Source: Bacteroidaceae bacterium (GTDB lineage Bacteria; Bacteroidota; Bacteroidia; Bacteroidales; Bacteroidaceae). Taken from it: a DNA stretch of 64,000 nucleotides. The stretch is from NCBI GenBank assembly GCA_024698925.1, contig JAILQO010000010.1, forward strand, positions 38,887 to 102,886. Direction: 5' to 3'. Below the pieces are notes generated by a model, which was given only the letters and a program-made list of their open reading frames with translations, did not search any database and was not told where the DNA came from. The position numbers and the translations under genes are program-made. This document shows, piece after piece, positions 33,756 to 43,333 of the stretch (the first letter of the stretch is position 1; the number at the start of each line of letters is the position of its first letter).

Positions 33756-36700
33756 ATGCGAAAGAGATTCTATATTTTGCTGGCGATGTGCGTTAATATC
33801 TTCATGATCAGCGCGCAGGAAAGCTATAGCGGCTCGTTGGTGGCCGACGAGGGAGCATGGTGTTGGTTTGCAGACCCGCGTGCCCTGCATTACGAGAATG
33901 AGGGTGGCACTATTAACGCTACGTGGCTGGGCTATATTGACGTGCACGGCAACGTGAAGGCCACGCAGTACGACTGGGTGACGCATCGCAAGACGGATGT
34001 CCTGATCCGTAGTTATTTCCAACCCGATGATCACAACAACCCCACCTTCGTGGTGCTGCCGGACGAACGTGTGATGATTTTCTATACGCGCCACACGGAC
34101 GAGGCAAAGATATGGTACCGCATCTCGCGCAAGCCTGGCGATATCACAGCCCTTGGGGATGAGAAGTACCTCACGACGGCCAACAATACTACCTATCCGT
34201 CGCCCTTCATCCTCGCCGATGACCCGCAGCACATCTATCTTTGCTGGCGCGGCATCAACTGGCATCCCACCATTGCCCGCATCACAATGCCTGATGCCGA
34301 TGATAACTGCCAGTTCGACTTTGGCCCCAAACAAATTGTGCAGAGTACTGGTTCACGCCCCTATGCCAAGTACCAGAGCAACGGCAAGGATAAGATTTTC
34401 CTCTCTTACACCACCGGACATCCTGACAATGAGATGCCGGACTGGCTCTACTTCAATGTCATCGACATCAATGAGGGCAACGGCCCTATTCTGCGTGACC
34501 TAAAAGGCAAAGAGTTGAAGAAGATAGCCTCTGGCACCTTTAGCGTGAGTAAGAGCGACAGCTATGCCAGCAGCTATGCGGCTACCATTGTAGATAAGAC
34601 GGCGAATGTGCGTAACTGGCTGTGGCAGATAGCCATTGACAAGGACGACAATCCCGTCATTGCCTATCCTCACATCGATAATGACAAGACCACTCACCAG
34701 TATTGGTATGCTCGTTGGACGGGTTCTGCATGGCGTCGCACAAAAGTGGCCGAGGGTGGCCATGGTTTCCATCAGAACTGGAACACCACAGAGCGCTGTT
34801 ATAGTGGCGGTATGAGCCTCGACCCCGACAATATCAATAATCTCTACCTGAGTATTCCAACGAAGAACGGTGCTTTCAACCGCGACGGCGTGTATGAGAT
34901 TTGGCGCTACACAATCGACGATGAGGGCAACGTAGGCGAGGGCCAGCAGATTACCTACAACTCGGCAAAGAACAATGCACGCCCCTTCGTCATTCCCGGT
35001 TCCAAGAATTCTCCCCTGCGCTTGGCTTGGATGAACGGCGACTACTATTACTGGATGGTGCAGAAGAGCTACCCGAAGGGTTACCCCACCAACATCCGTT
35101 GCAACTACGCATGGGAAGAGGCACAGACACCGGAGGAAGAGGCTCTAACAGACCCGGCTTTCGGTGCTGGCAAGACGGTGAGTCTGGCTTTTGCGATGGA
35201 CGAGACGAAGTATGAAGGCACCCTTTTCAGTATGGGCGACCACTTCACCTATGCACTGGGAGCCGACAATTATCCGGTGGTAACGATTGGCGACAAAACC
35301 TATAAGAGCCAGAATCGTCTACTGACATCCGATGCTTGGGCTCAAAACTCTACAGGCACAAGTGGCGACAACCACCCGACAAAGGTGAGCTCGTGGATTC
35401 TCACAATGTCCTATGACGGGACGACGCTGACTTTCTATCGCAATGGCCTTGTAGATCAGGTCATCACCCCCGAGACAGACATCAATGGCTCGCTTGTTGT
35501 TAACAATGGTTTTTACAACCATCAGTGTCTTGCACAGCGCACATATAATGCCTGCGCATCGCCAATGACGATACAACAAATCATATCGTCTATGCAGCAG
35601 GAACTTGATGCTGAGAAGGCCTGTAACGCTCTTAACCTGCTTGAACTCCCAGCAGAAACACGTACAGATCTCGTGTTGCCCGCTTACAAGTTGGGACTTG
35701 ATATCACTTGGACGAGTTCCAATGAGAAGGTCCTGTCTGCTACAGGCTGCCTCGCAGCGTTGAAGGAAGATACCAACGTCATCCTCACGGCCAGCATTGG
35801 CGAGGAGAGCCGTCAGTTTGAAGTGAAGGCCCTCGCACGTGACATCGCACAGAACGTGCGTTTTGCGCAGGAAAACATAGATCTCACGGCAAACACAGGA
35901 ACGGGCTTCGCAACGAACACCGAGATCAAGGCTCCCGAAGGTGTTCTCAGCGGTCTGCGCTCTTATACCATCCTACTCACGATGAACATGAAGACTAAGA
36001 CTAAGCAGCCACGCCTCTATGACTTCGGCTCTGGCAGTGGCAATAGTCTTTTCTTACGTGCCGATGCTCTTTCGGCTGGTATCAAATATAATGGTGGTAC
36101 CACTACCATGGTCAACGGTAAGACCACCCTGCAGGCTGGAACGGATTATAAAATGGCTGTCAGTTTCGATGCCGCCACCAAGACGACCACTATATATATA
36201 AATGGTGAAGTGGATGCCAGCGGCACGGCTAATCAGGTGGAGCCCTACCAACTGGCCGAACTAGCAGCAGACACCCGCAACTACATTGGGCGTACGCAAT
36301 GGTGGGATGGCTCCTATGCCAACGATAATCAGGATTTCTGCGGTTCCATCGATGGCTTTCGCGTCTATGATGTATGCCTTACACGCAAGGAGATATGCGA
36401 ACAGCAGGGAATCCCTTTTGAGCAGAAGGAACTGCCCACGGAACTACAGAACGGCGACTTTGAGGGTAAGTACAGTGTCATGAGTGGCAGCGGCGTGAGG
36501 AGCGACCGCGCCATATTCCAACCTGAAGGATGGAGCATCGACTATACCAGCCGCAATGAAAATGACCTTACGGCTCTGAAGAACGGCGACCTCTTCTTTG
36601 CCGATTTTTTCGCCGGCTTCGCAAAGCCTGAGAACCACGGTTCACAGACCTATTGGATTCGCCAGAACTGGGGCACGCCGACGCTGACTCTTTTCCAGGA

Positions 36701-37103
36701 AATGCGCCTTCCTGAGGGTGAATACACGCTCACTCTGGATTTGTGGAAGAGTGGTCTTGGCGGCGATGCCATTATTAGTGTCAGCACCGAAGGCAGTGCC
36801 ACAGTGACAGCTCCTTCTGCTGAGAGTAAGGAGGCTTGGCAGCAGGTCAGCCTCGACTTCGAGAGCAATGGCGAAGTCAGTACCACCATTCGCCTCATGG
36901 CTAAACACACATCAGGCGGAAGCACGAAGATTATCGGCTTCGACAACGTGGCGCTGACGAAGAAGATACCCGATTGTATCGCGCTTCCCACTAGGCGCGA
37001 CGATGGCGCTCAGTTGTGGTTCGACCTTGGCGGTCGTGCCGTGAAGCCCAGAGTCCCGGCCAAAGGCATCTATGTCACAAAAGGGAAAAAGAGAATCTTA
37101 TGA
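33756..37103 (+). CDS. Large secreted BNR-repeat / LamG polysaccharide-active protein
   Basis: The protein has 1115 residues from the ATG at 33756, chosen for the signal peptide MRKRFYILLAMCVNIFMISA. About 20-450 is a BNR_4-type beta-propeller like those of ulvan or rhamnogalacturonan lyases (starts ESYSGSLVADEGAWCWFADP). About 470-620 is a LamG-like domain, about 640-700 an atrophied bacterial Ig-like domain (TWTSSNEKVLSATG), about 710-890 a second LamG domain, then a beta-sandwich starting LQNGDFEG. The C-terminal tail (LWFDLGGRAVKP ... KGIYVTKGKK) resembles the sorting tail of Prevotella secreted proteins. Substrate unknown. The stop overlaps aroB by four bases. Confidence 0.8.
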   Translation: MRKRFYILLAMCVNIFMISAQESYSGSLVADEGAWCWFADPRALHYENEGGTINATWLGYIDVHGNVKATQYDWVTHRKTDVLIRSYFQPDDHNNPTFVVLPDERVMIFYTRHTDEAKIWYRISRKPGDITALGDEKYLTTANNTTYPSPFILADDPQHIYLCWRGINWHPTIARITMPDADDNCQFDFGPKQIVQSTGSRPYAKYQSNGKDKIFLSYTTGHPDNEMPDWLYFNVIDINEGNGPILRDLKGKELKKIASGTFSVSKSDSYASSYAATIVDKTANVRNWLWQIAIDKDDNPVIAYPHIDNDKTTHQYWYARWTGSAWRRTKVAEGGHGFHQNWNTTERCYSGGMSLDPDNINNLYLSIPTKNGAFNRDGVYEIWRYTIDDEGNVGEGQQITYNSAKNNARPFVIPGSKNSPLRLAWMNGDYYYWMVQKSYPKGYPTNIRCNYAWEEAQTPEEEALTDPAFGAGKTVSLAFAMDETKYEGTLFSMGDHFTYALGADNYPVVTIGDKTYKSQNRLLTSDAWAQNSTGTSGDNHPTKVSSWILTMSYDGTTLTFYRNGLVDQVITPETDINGSLVVNNGFYNHQCLAQRTYNACASPMTIQQIISSMQQELDAEKACNALNLLELPAETRTDLVLPAYKLGLDITWTSSNEKVLSATGCLAALKEDTNVILTASIGEESRQFEVKALARDIAQNVRFAQENIDLTANTGTGFATNTEIKAPEGVLSGLRSYTILLTMNMKTKTKQPRLYDFGSGSGNSLFLRADALSAGIKYNGGTTTMVNGKTTLQAGTDYKMAVSFDAATKTTTIYINGEVDASGTANQVEPYQLAELAADTRNYIGRTQWWDGSYANDNQDFCGSIDGFRVYDVCLTRKEICEQQGIPFEQKELPTELQNGDFEGKYSVMSGSGVRSDRAIFQPEGWSIDYTSRNENDLTALKNGDLFFADFFAGFAKPENHGSQTYWIRQNWGTPTLTLFQEMRLPEGEYTLTLDLWKSGLGGDAIISVSTEGSATVTAPSAESKEAWQQVSLDFESNGEVSTTIRLMAKHTSGGSTKIIGFDNVALTKKIPDCIALPTRRDDGAQLWFDLGGRAVKPRVPAKGIYVTKGKKRIL

Positions 37104-38149
37104 ATCAGAATGTAATCATCAGTAAAGATATACAGGCCGAACTGAGTGCTGCTATCAGCGCCGTCAGTCCTGACCGGCTGTTTGTGCTCGCCGACACCAC
37201 TACGGCACGTGTCTGTTGGCCTGTCGTGAAGGACTTCCCATGTCAGGCGGAAGCACAGCTCATCACCATCGGTGCGTCGGACGAGGCTAAGACGCTGGAG
37301 ACACTGGCCAGTGTTTGGACAGCGCTGGGCGAGGGTGGTGCTACGCGCCACTCCATGCTCATCAATCTCGGTGGCGGTATGGTGACAGACCTGGGCGGCT
37401 TTGCCGCTTCCACCTTCAAGCGTGGTATCGCTTTCGTGAATATCCCCACAACCTTGCTGTCGATGGTGGACGCCAGCGTAGGCGGCAAGACAGGTATCAA
37501 CTTCCGCGGCCTGAAGAATGAGATTGGTGTGTTCAACGAGGCGATGACCGTCATCCTTGACACGCAGTTCCTCAGCACCCTTGATGCGCCCAACTTGCGC
37601 AGTGGCTATGCCGAGATGTTGAAGCACGGGTTGATTTCCACCGAGGAACATCTGTTGGAGCTGTTGCGCTTCGATATAGAGCGCCCCGATCTGGAACAAC
37701 TGAAACAGATGGTAGCCAAGAGCGTCAGCATCAAGGAACGGATTGTCACCGAGGACCCGCACGAGCACGGTCTGCGCAAGGCCCTGAACTTAGGCCATAC
37801 GGCCGGTCATGCCTTCGAGAGTCTGGCGCTGGCTGAGAACCGCACCGTCCTGCACGGCTATGCCGTTGCGTGGGGCCTTGTCTGCGAATTATATTTGAGT
37901 GCCACCCGCTGCGGCTTCCCCACAGAACGCTTGTATCAGGTGGCGCAGTTTGTCCGTGAGACCTACGGCCGCTTTGATTTCACCTGCAAGGAGTACGACC
38001 GGCTCTTTGAATTCATGACGCATGACAAGAAGAACGTAGCCGGTGTCATCAACTTCACGCTTCTTGGTGCCGTCGGCGACATCCGAATCAACCAACAGGC
38101 CAGCAAGGACGACATCTTTGAGATGCTGGACTACTATAGGGAAAATTAA
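37100..38149 (+). CDS. aroB: 3-dehydroquinate synthase
   Basis: The protein has 349 residues from the ATG at 37100, which overlaps the stop of the BNR gene (ATGA); the frame is open further upstream but only as a shadow of that gene. Motifs are NLGGGMVTDLGGF, the zinc ligands in LRSGYAEMLKHG, LGHTAGHAFE and LHGYAVAWG, and KTGINFRGLKN. It converts DAHP to 3-dehydroquinate in the shikimate pathway. Other shikimate genes are not nearby. A related sugar-phosphate cyclase is possible but the motifs fit AroB. Confidence 0.93.
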   Translation: MNQNVIISKDIQAELSAAISAVSPDRLFVLADTTTARVCWPVVKDFPCQAEAQLITIGASDEAKTLETLASVWTALGEGGATRHSMLINLGGGMVTDLGGFAASTFKRGIAFVNIPTTLLSMVDASVGGKTGINFRGLKNEIGVFNEAMTVILDTQFLSTLDAPNLRSGYAEMLKHGLISTEEHLLELLRFDIERPDLEQLKQMVAKSVSIKERIVTEDPHEHGLRKALNLGHTAGHAFESLALAENRTVLHGYAVAWGLVCELYLSATRCGFPTERLYQVAQFVRETYGRFDFTCKEYDRLFEFMTHDKKNVAGVINFTLLGAVGDIRINQQASKDDIFEMLDYYREN

Positions 38150-38171
38150 ATCATCAACAACATAAATAATT

Positions 38172-39251
38172 ATGAAAAGAATCATTTTAGCTTTAGGACT
38201 ACTGACGATCCTTCCCTCTCTGATGTGCGAGGGTAGCGCTTTTGCCCAGAACCGCAAGGTGCGCACGAGTGGTAACCCCATCCTGCCGGAGTTCCATGCC
38301 GATCCGGAGGTGATGTTCTCACATAAGACCAACCGCTTCTATATCTACTCCACGACGGACGGTGTGCCCGGATGGGGCGGTTACTATTTCACCGCCTTCT
38401 CCAGCAAGGATTTCCTGGACTGGCACCACGATGGCATCGTCCTCGACTTAGGTACCAACCAAGTGCCTTGGGCCAAGGGAAACGCCTGGGCTCCGGCTAT
38501 CATGGAGAAACGTGGTGACGATGGCAGCTACACCTATTATTTATATTATAGCGGCCATGATACCAAGCGCAACCGTAAGAGCATCGGTGTGGCGATGGCC
38601 GATACGCCCATCGGGCCCTTCTACGACCTTGGTGAGCCCCTGATCTACACCCGTCCGGAGCATGTCGATGGCGGTCAGCAGATTGACGTGGATGTCTTCA
38701 ACGATCCCGTTTCCGGCAAGAACTTCATTTACTGGGGTAATGGCTATATGGCCGTCGCCGAGTTGGGTCAGGACATGGTGAGCATTGACACCACCACCAT
38801 CAAGGTCATTACGCCGGATGGCGGCACATTGCAGGATTTCCGTTATCGCGAGGCTCCCTATGTGTTCTACCGCAAGGGCATCTACTACTTCCTTTGGAGC
38901 GTGGACGATACGGGCTCACCCAACTACCACGTGGCCTATGGCACCTCCAGCACCCCTGTAGGTCCCATCATCGTGGCACCTGAACCCGTGATCCTGCAGC
39001 AGGATCCCAAGAACGAAATCTATGGTACGGCGCACAACAGTGTCATTCAGGTGCCGGGCCGTGATGACTGGTATATCGTCTATCACCGCATCAACAAGAA
39101 TTATATCGACAAGAAGATGGGCCCGGGCTATCACCGTGAAGTCTGCCTAGACAAACTGGAGTTTGACAAGGATGGCTGGATTAAGCCCGTTACCCCCACT
39201 ACCACGGGCGTACCCGGTGTGACCGTTCACCTGCCCCGTAAAAACAGATAA
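38172..39251 (+). CDS. Secreted glycoside hydrolase, GH43 family
   Basis: The protein has 359 residues with a signal peptide ending near GSAFAQ. It is a five-bladed propeller of the GH43 type: the catalytic base is in FHADPEV, the pKa-modulating Asp in QQIDVDVF and the acid Glu in YREAPYVF. Such enzymes act on arabinose- or xylose-containing polysaccharides; the exact activity cannot be told. It lies 22 bp after aroB and 8 bp before meaB. Confidence 0.87.
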   Translation: MKRIILALGLLTILPSLMCEGSAFAQNRKVRTSGNPILPEFHADPEVMFSHKTNRFYIYSTTDGVPGWGGYYFTAFSSKDFLDWHHDGIVLDLGTNQVPWAKGNAWAPAIMEKRGDDGSYTYYLYYSGHDTKRNRKSIGVAMADTPIGPFYDLGEPLIYTRPEHVDGGQQIDVDVFNDPVSGKNFIYWGNGYMAVAELGQDMVSIDTTTIKVITPDGGTLQDFRYREAPYVFYRKGIYYFLWSVDDTGSPNYHVAYGTSSTPVGPIIVAPEPVILQQDPKNEIYGTAHNSVIQVPGRDDWYIVYHRINKNYIDKKMGPGYHREVCLDKLEFDKDGWIKPVTPTTTGVPGVTVHLPRKNR

Positions 39252-39259
39252 TCCGTTTC

Positions 39260-40357
39260 ATGGAACATCCAGAGAACAACGAAGCCTATAAGGGGCTGAC
39301 TGTGAATAGCGGCGTGGAACAGCCCGCCATTATTAACCCTTACCTGCAGCGCGGCCGTTTTGCGCGTCGGCAACTGACCGTGGATGACTATGTCAACGGC
39401 ATCCTCGATGGCAACGTGACCATCTTGGGACAGGCCGTGACGCTCGTGGAGAGCACCCACCCCGAACACCAGCGTATCGCACAGGAGGTCATAGAGCGCT
39501 GTCTGCCCTACAGCGGCAAGAGCGTGCGCATCGGTATCAGCGGTGTGCCTGGCGCGGGTAAGAGTACCAGTATTGATGAGTTCGGTGTCCATGTCCTGAA
39601 GGAATATGGCGGCAAGCTGGCCGTCCTCGCCATCGACCCCAGTTCCGAGAAGACCAAGGGCTCCATCCTCGGCGACAAGACGCGCATGGAGAAACTCAGC
39701 ATCCATCCCGACTCCTTTATCCGTCCTAGCCCCTCCGCAGGCTCGCTGGGCGGTGTGGCCCGTAAGACGCGCGAGACCATTATCCTCTGTGAGGCCGCAG
39801 GCTTCGATAAGATCTTCGTAGAGACCGTGGGTGTGGGACAGAGCGAGACCGCCTGCCACTCCATGGTGGATTTCTTCCTCCTGATTCAATTGGCAGGTAC
39901 GGGCGATGAACTGCAGGGCATCAAGCGTGGCATCATGGAGATGGCCGATGGAATCGTCATTAATAAATGTGATGGCGATAACGTAGAGCCCTGCAAGCTG
40001 GCAGCCCGTCAGTTCCAGAATGCCCTCCATCTGTTCCCCATGCCCGAGAGTGGCTGGACGCCGAAGGTACTCTGCTATAGCGGCTTCTACGGCCTTGGCA
40101 TCAAGGAAGTGTGGGATATGGTCTTCGAGTATTTCGACTTCGTGAAGCAGAACGGCTACTTCGAGCATCGTCGTGCGGAGCAGGCCAAGTATTGGATGTA
40201 CGAGAGTATCAACGAACAGCTCCGCAACGGCTTCTACAACAACGAGACCATCGCCTCGCTGCTCCCTGCTGCCGAACAATCTGTCCTCGACGGCCAAAAG
40301 ACCTCCTTCATTGCCGCCAAGCAACTCCTAGATACCTATTTCGCCTTGCTGCACTAA
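39260..40357 (+). CDS. meaB: Methylmalonyl-CoA mutase-associated GTPase MeaB
   Basis: The protein has 365 residues of the G3E-like MeaB/ArgK family. Walker A GVPGAGKST, the switch ETVGVGQSE and NKCDGDN are visible. MeaB protects methylmalonyl-CoA mutase and gates delivery of adenosylcobalamin. The mutase genes mutA and mutB are about 14 kb away on the other strand rather than adjacent. Confidence 0.94.
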   Translation: MEHPENNEAYKGLTVNSGVEQPAIINPYLQRGRFARRQLTVDDYVNGILDGNVTILGQAVTLVESTHPEHQRIAQEVIERCLPYSGKSVRIGISGVPGAGKSTSIDEFGVHVLKEYGGKLAVLAIDPSSEKTKGSILGDKTRMEKLSIHPDSFIRPSPSAGSLGGVARKTRETIILCEAAGFDKIFVETVGVGQSETACHSMVDFFLLIQLAGTGDELQGIKRGIMEMADGIVINKCDGDNVEPCKLAARQFQNALHLFPMPESGWTPKVLCYSGFYGLGIKEVWDMVFEYFDFVKQNGYFEHRRAEQAKYWMYESINEQLRNGFYNNETIASLLPAAEQSVLDGQKTSFIAAKQLLDTYFALLH

Positions 40358-40368
40358 AGCCCAACAAT

Positions 40369-40553
40369 TTAAGGGACGTTCTAAAAATTAAAAAATCTTC
40401 TTATGATTATCTTTGTCCGATTTTGACTCTTTTCGGCATCTTTATCCTTAAAACCTTGAACCGTAGTTCACTACGCTTCGGCGTTTTTGCTGACAAATCT
40501 GTTCAAAAATAGCCTAAAATCTAACTAAAGCTAATTATTAGAACCTGCCTTAA
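40369..40553. mobile_element. MITE-like element with 16-22 bp terminal inverted repeats
   Basis: The left end TTAAGGGACGTTCTAA (40369-40384) is inverted at the right end as TTAGAACCTGCCTTAA (40538-40553), 14 of 16 matches; similarity continues for six more bases (19 of 22). The 185-bp body has no credible reading frame. It contains a TATCTTTG box (40408-40415). It fills the gap between the convergent meaB and ispH genes. Target duplication is unclear. Confidence 0.6.
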
Positions 40554-40558
40554 GGAAA

Positions 40559-41443
40559 TTATGCAGTAATGGTTTCGAGGTGGGTTTTGCATTGCTCCAT
40601 CAGCCATTTGGGCGTGGAGGTGGCGCCGCAGATGCCGATGGAGAGGGTAGGGGTGTGGTGGAGTGCGGCGGCGAGTTCCGGCAGGTCGTCGATGGCCGCC
40701 GGACTATCTATCATATAGGATTGCGCGTTTGCGCGCGCGCACTCGCGGAAAAGGGCGCGGCCGTTGCTACTCTTGCGGCCGCAGACAAAGAGGATGATGT
40801 CGTGGCGGGTGGCGAACTCGCGGATGTGAGGGATGCGGTTGGCAACCTGACGGCAAATGGTGTCGTAGTAGGTGAAGGTGGCCGACTGTGACATGTGGGC
40901 CTGGATGTATTCCACCACTTGGCGGAAGCCGTCCAGCGATTTGGTGGTCTGGCTGTAGAGGGCGATGTCGCGGCCGAAGTCTAACTGCGCTGCCTCTTCG
41001 GGTGTCTCGATGACGATGGCGGTGCCGTCTGTCTGGCCCACGAGTCCTAAGACCTCTGCGTGACCGCGCTTGCCGAAGATGACAATCTGCTTCTGGTGGT
41101 CGGTATCGGCCGCAAACTCCCGCTTGATGCGCTCCTGAAGATGGAGTACAACGGGGCAGGTGGCATCAATGAGTTGGATGTTATTCTCCTTGGCTAACGC
41201 GTAGGTGGAGGGCGGTTCGCCATGAGCACGCAGCAGCACCTTCACATCGCGGAGCTCGGCAAATGCCTCATGGTCGATGGTCACAAGGCCCAACTGCCGC
41301 AGGCGTTCCACCTCGCGCTCGTTGTGCACGATGTCGCCTAAGCAGTAGAGGGGCTGCACCTCCTGCAGCTCCTCCTCGGCCTTGCCTATGGCGCGTGTGA
41401 CACCAAAGCAGAAGCCCGACCCGGTGTCAATCTCAATCTTCAA
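40559..41443 (-). CDS. ispH: 4-hydroxy-3-methylbut-2-enyl diphosphate reductase
   Basis: The start is best placed at the TTG at 41443, giving [19 protein letters not shown] (294 residues) with the first iron-sulfur ligand at Cys12 as in E. coli; the ATG at 41464 adds seven residues that overlap cmk further. An AAGGAAAGGA stretch precedes the TTG. Other cluster cysteines are in DATCPVV and [11 protein letters not shown]. IspH makes IPP and DMAPP in the last step of the MEP pathway. Follows porQ and cmk. Confidence 0.94.
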   Translation of the reverse strand: MKIEIDTGSGFCFGVTRAIGKAEEELQEVQPLYCLGDIVHNEREVERLRQLGLVTIDHEAFAELRDVKVLLRAHGEPPSTYALAKENNIQLIDATCPVVLHLQERIKREFAADTDHQKQIVIFGKRGHAEVLGLVGQTDGTAIVIETPEEAAQLDFGRDIALYSQTTKSLDGFRQVVEYIQAHMSQSATFTYYDTICRQVANRIPHIREFATRHDIILFVCGRKSSNGRALFRECARANAQSYMIDSPAAIDDLPELAAALHHTPTLSIGICGATSTPKWLMEQCKTHLETITA

Positions 41444-42125
41444 TCCTTTCCTTGTATCTGTCAATGAGCCACTGCTTCTGTTCAGGGATGGTCATGTGGC
41501 TGTTGTCCAGGACCAGGGCATCTTCGGCTTGGCGAAGGGGTGCCACAGCACGGGTAGAATCAATATGGTCGCGCTCGCGCAGGTTGGCCAATACGGCGTT
41601 GAAGTCAGGCTTCTCGCCTTTCGCTACCAGCTCGTCATAGCGGCGTTGTGCACGAATCTCATCGGAGGCGGTGACGAAGATTTTCAGTTCGGCGTGGGGG
41701 AACACGGCGGTGCCGATGTCACGACCGTCCATCACGATGCCGCCCTCGCGTCCCATCGCCTGCTGCTGGGCCGTCATCGCGGCGCGTACAAAGGGAATGG
41801 CGGCGACGGGACTGACATGGGAGGAAACCTCCATGGTGCGGATCTCGCGCTCTACGCATACGCCGTTGAGGTAGGCATCCGGACGGCCTGTCTCGGCGTT
41901 GAAGCGGAACGACACATGAATCTCTGGCATCAGGCGTTCCAGTTCGGCAGTCTGAATGGTGCCGTCGGGGTTGACGAGGCCGCGTTGCATGCAGAAAAGC
42001 GTGCAGCAACGGTACATGGCGCCGCTGTCAATATAGATGTAGCCAATCTCGCGGGCCAGATCCTTGGCCATCGTGCTCTTGCCGCACGAACTGTGGCCGT
42101 CAATAGCAATGGTAATCTTTTTCAT
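41433..42125 (-). CDS. cmk: Cytidylate kinase
   Basis: The protein has 230 residues. The P-loop is [17 protein letters not shown], and [12 protein letters not shown] plus RAQRRYDEL are typical of CMP/dCMP kinase. Its 3' end overlaps the ispH start region by 11 bp and it begins 2 bp after porQ. Confidence 0.95.
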   Translation of the reverse strand: MKKITIAIDGHSSCGKSTMAKDLAREIGYIYIDSGAMYRCCTLFCMQRGLVNPDGTIQTAELERLMPEIHVSFRFNAETGRPDAYLNGVCVEREIRTMEVSSHVSPVAAIPFVRAAMTAQQQAMGREGGIVMDGRDIGTAVFPHAELKIFVTASDEIRAQRRYDELVAKGEKPDFNAVLANLRERDHIDSTRAVAPLRQAEDALVLDNSHMTIPEQKQWLIDRYKERIED

Positions 42126-42127
42126 AT

Positions 42128-43114
42128 TTATAGGTGATATTGTGCACTAATCATGAATGCCGGCATGGATACGTGGTACTTGGCGTAGGAAAGGCCGATG
42201 CTGAACTTCTTCAGTTGCAGACCTGCACCAAAGGAAAGACCTGCCCCATGGGCTGCGCCAGCAGCCGTCAGTTCATAGGCGCGACGGAAACTATAGCCGG
42301 CCGAGAGGTAGAAGATGTCGGAGGGCAGAATGTCAACACCCAGCTGGAAGTGGTTGGTGAAGATGCGGCCGCTGCTGACGGAACCGGTGCTGCTATAGTA
42401 GTCCGAGTCCTTCCAGCGCGTCAGGTCCACCAATGTGACGGAGAAGCGGATGGGCGCATTCTCCAATGTCTTGGTGAAGCCCAGACGCAGATCCATCGGG
42501 AGGCGCTCATACGTGTTGCCGAAGGCTTTCACCTGACCGCCCACGTTGGCTGCCACCAGTGAGGCCGAGAAACCGTTGTCCTCGTCGAAATAGTTGAATC
42601 CCAGATCCACAGCCAAAGCCATAGAGGTGTATGTGCCGTACTTGGAGTAGATGAACTTGCCCATGACACCGCCTACGATATACTCCGAGAGCAGGTAGGA
42701 ATAGCCTCCGCTCAGGGCCATGTCCAATGCTGAGAACTGGCCCGAATCAAGGCCCTCGACAGAGACTTCACGCATGGTGCCGTAGTTGATGAACTGCGCA
42801 CCAATGCCCCACGAGCCGCGGGTGCCGTGAGACATCACCCACGAGGCGTTGCCCGCCTTGCAACCTTGCATATAACTCAGGAAACTGAAGTTGAGGCTCT
42901 TGTCGCTGACATTGGCCATCAGCGCAGGATTCTGGAAGATCAACGAAGCGTCATCGTCAGGCAACGACACGTTGGTGCCGCCCAAGGCCATCGCATGGGA
43001 AGACGTGGGTAGCGTCAGGAAATTGAAGACTGACGTACTCTCGGTCTGAGCGGACGCAGAAAACACTCCGTAGAGGACACAAAAAAGTGATAAGTAGATT
43101 CTTTTCGTCTGCAT
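42128..43114 (-). CDS. porQ: Type IX secretion system protein PorQ
   Basis: The protein has 328 residues with a signal peptide ending SASAQ. The mature N-terminus [20 protein letters not shown] with [20 protein letters not shown] is characteristic of PorQ; the rest is an outer membrane beta-barrel ending in FMISAQYHL. PorQ helps attach cargo of the type IX secretion system at the cell surface. The order porQ-cmk-ispH is, as I recall, also found in Porphyromonas. Confidence 0.9.
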   Translation of the reverse strand: MQTKRIYLSLFCVLYGVFSASAQTESTSVFNFLTLPTSSHAMALGGTNVSLPDDDASLIFQNPALMANVSDKSLNFSFLSYMQGCKAGNASWVMSHGTRGSWGIGAQFINYGTMREVSVEGLDSGQFSALDMALSGGYSYLLSEYIVGGVMGKFIYSKYGTYTSMALAVDLGFNYFDEDNGFSASLVAANVGGQVKAFGNTYERLPMDLRLGFTKTLENAPIRFSVTLVDLTRWKDSDYYSSTGSVSSGRIFTNHFQLGVDILPSDIFYLSAGYSFRRAYELTAAGAAHGAGLSFGAGLQLKKFSIGLSYAKYHVSMPAFMISAQYHL

Positions 43115-43130
43115 GTATCAATTTTGCGCA

Positions 43131-43165
43131 CAAAGATAGGCATAATTTTGTTATTATAACGCAAA
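43131..43165 (-). promoter_or_regulatory. Promoter of porQ-cmk-ispH
   Basis: Minus strand -7 TATCTTTG at 43138-43131, and TTTG at 43165-43162 with a 23-bp spacer, slightly long. Confidence 0.5.
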
Positions 43166-43266
43166 GAAGGGTCGTTTTGGGGTGCTGAAAGGCACTTTTT
43201 TTATAAAAAAGCACTTAAAAACGAAAAAAAATGCCCGAAAGGAATTTATGTATCGAAAAAAAAGCA

Positions 43267-43274
43267 TACTTTTG
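43267..43274 (+). promoter_or_regulatory. -7 promoter box of tonB
   Basis: TACTTTTG, 59 bp before the tonB ATG at 43334; divergent from the porQ promoter. Confidence 0.5.
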
Positions 43275-43333
43275 TAGCGTTGACACGTGAAAAGTGTCCA
43301 TTATCGCCGAAAATAACAAAGCTAAATATCCCT

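Noticed and set aside
40731..40742. Alternating GCGC stretch in ispH as Z-DNA or recombination site
   Set aside because: It is short and lies in coding sequence (alternating Ala/Arg codons); nothing else supports a special role.
41464..41464. ATG at 41464 as start of ispH
   Set aside because: It overlaps cmk by 32 bp and adds residues not seen in the family; the TTG at 41443 gives the usual N-terminus and Cys12.
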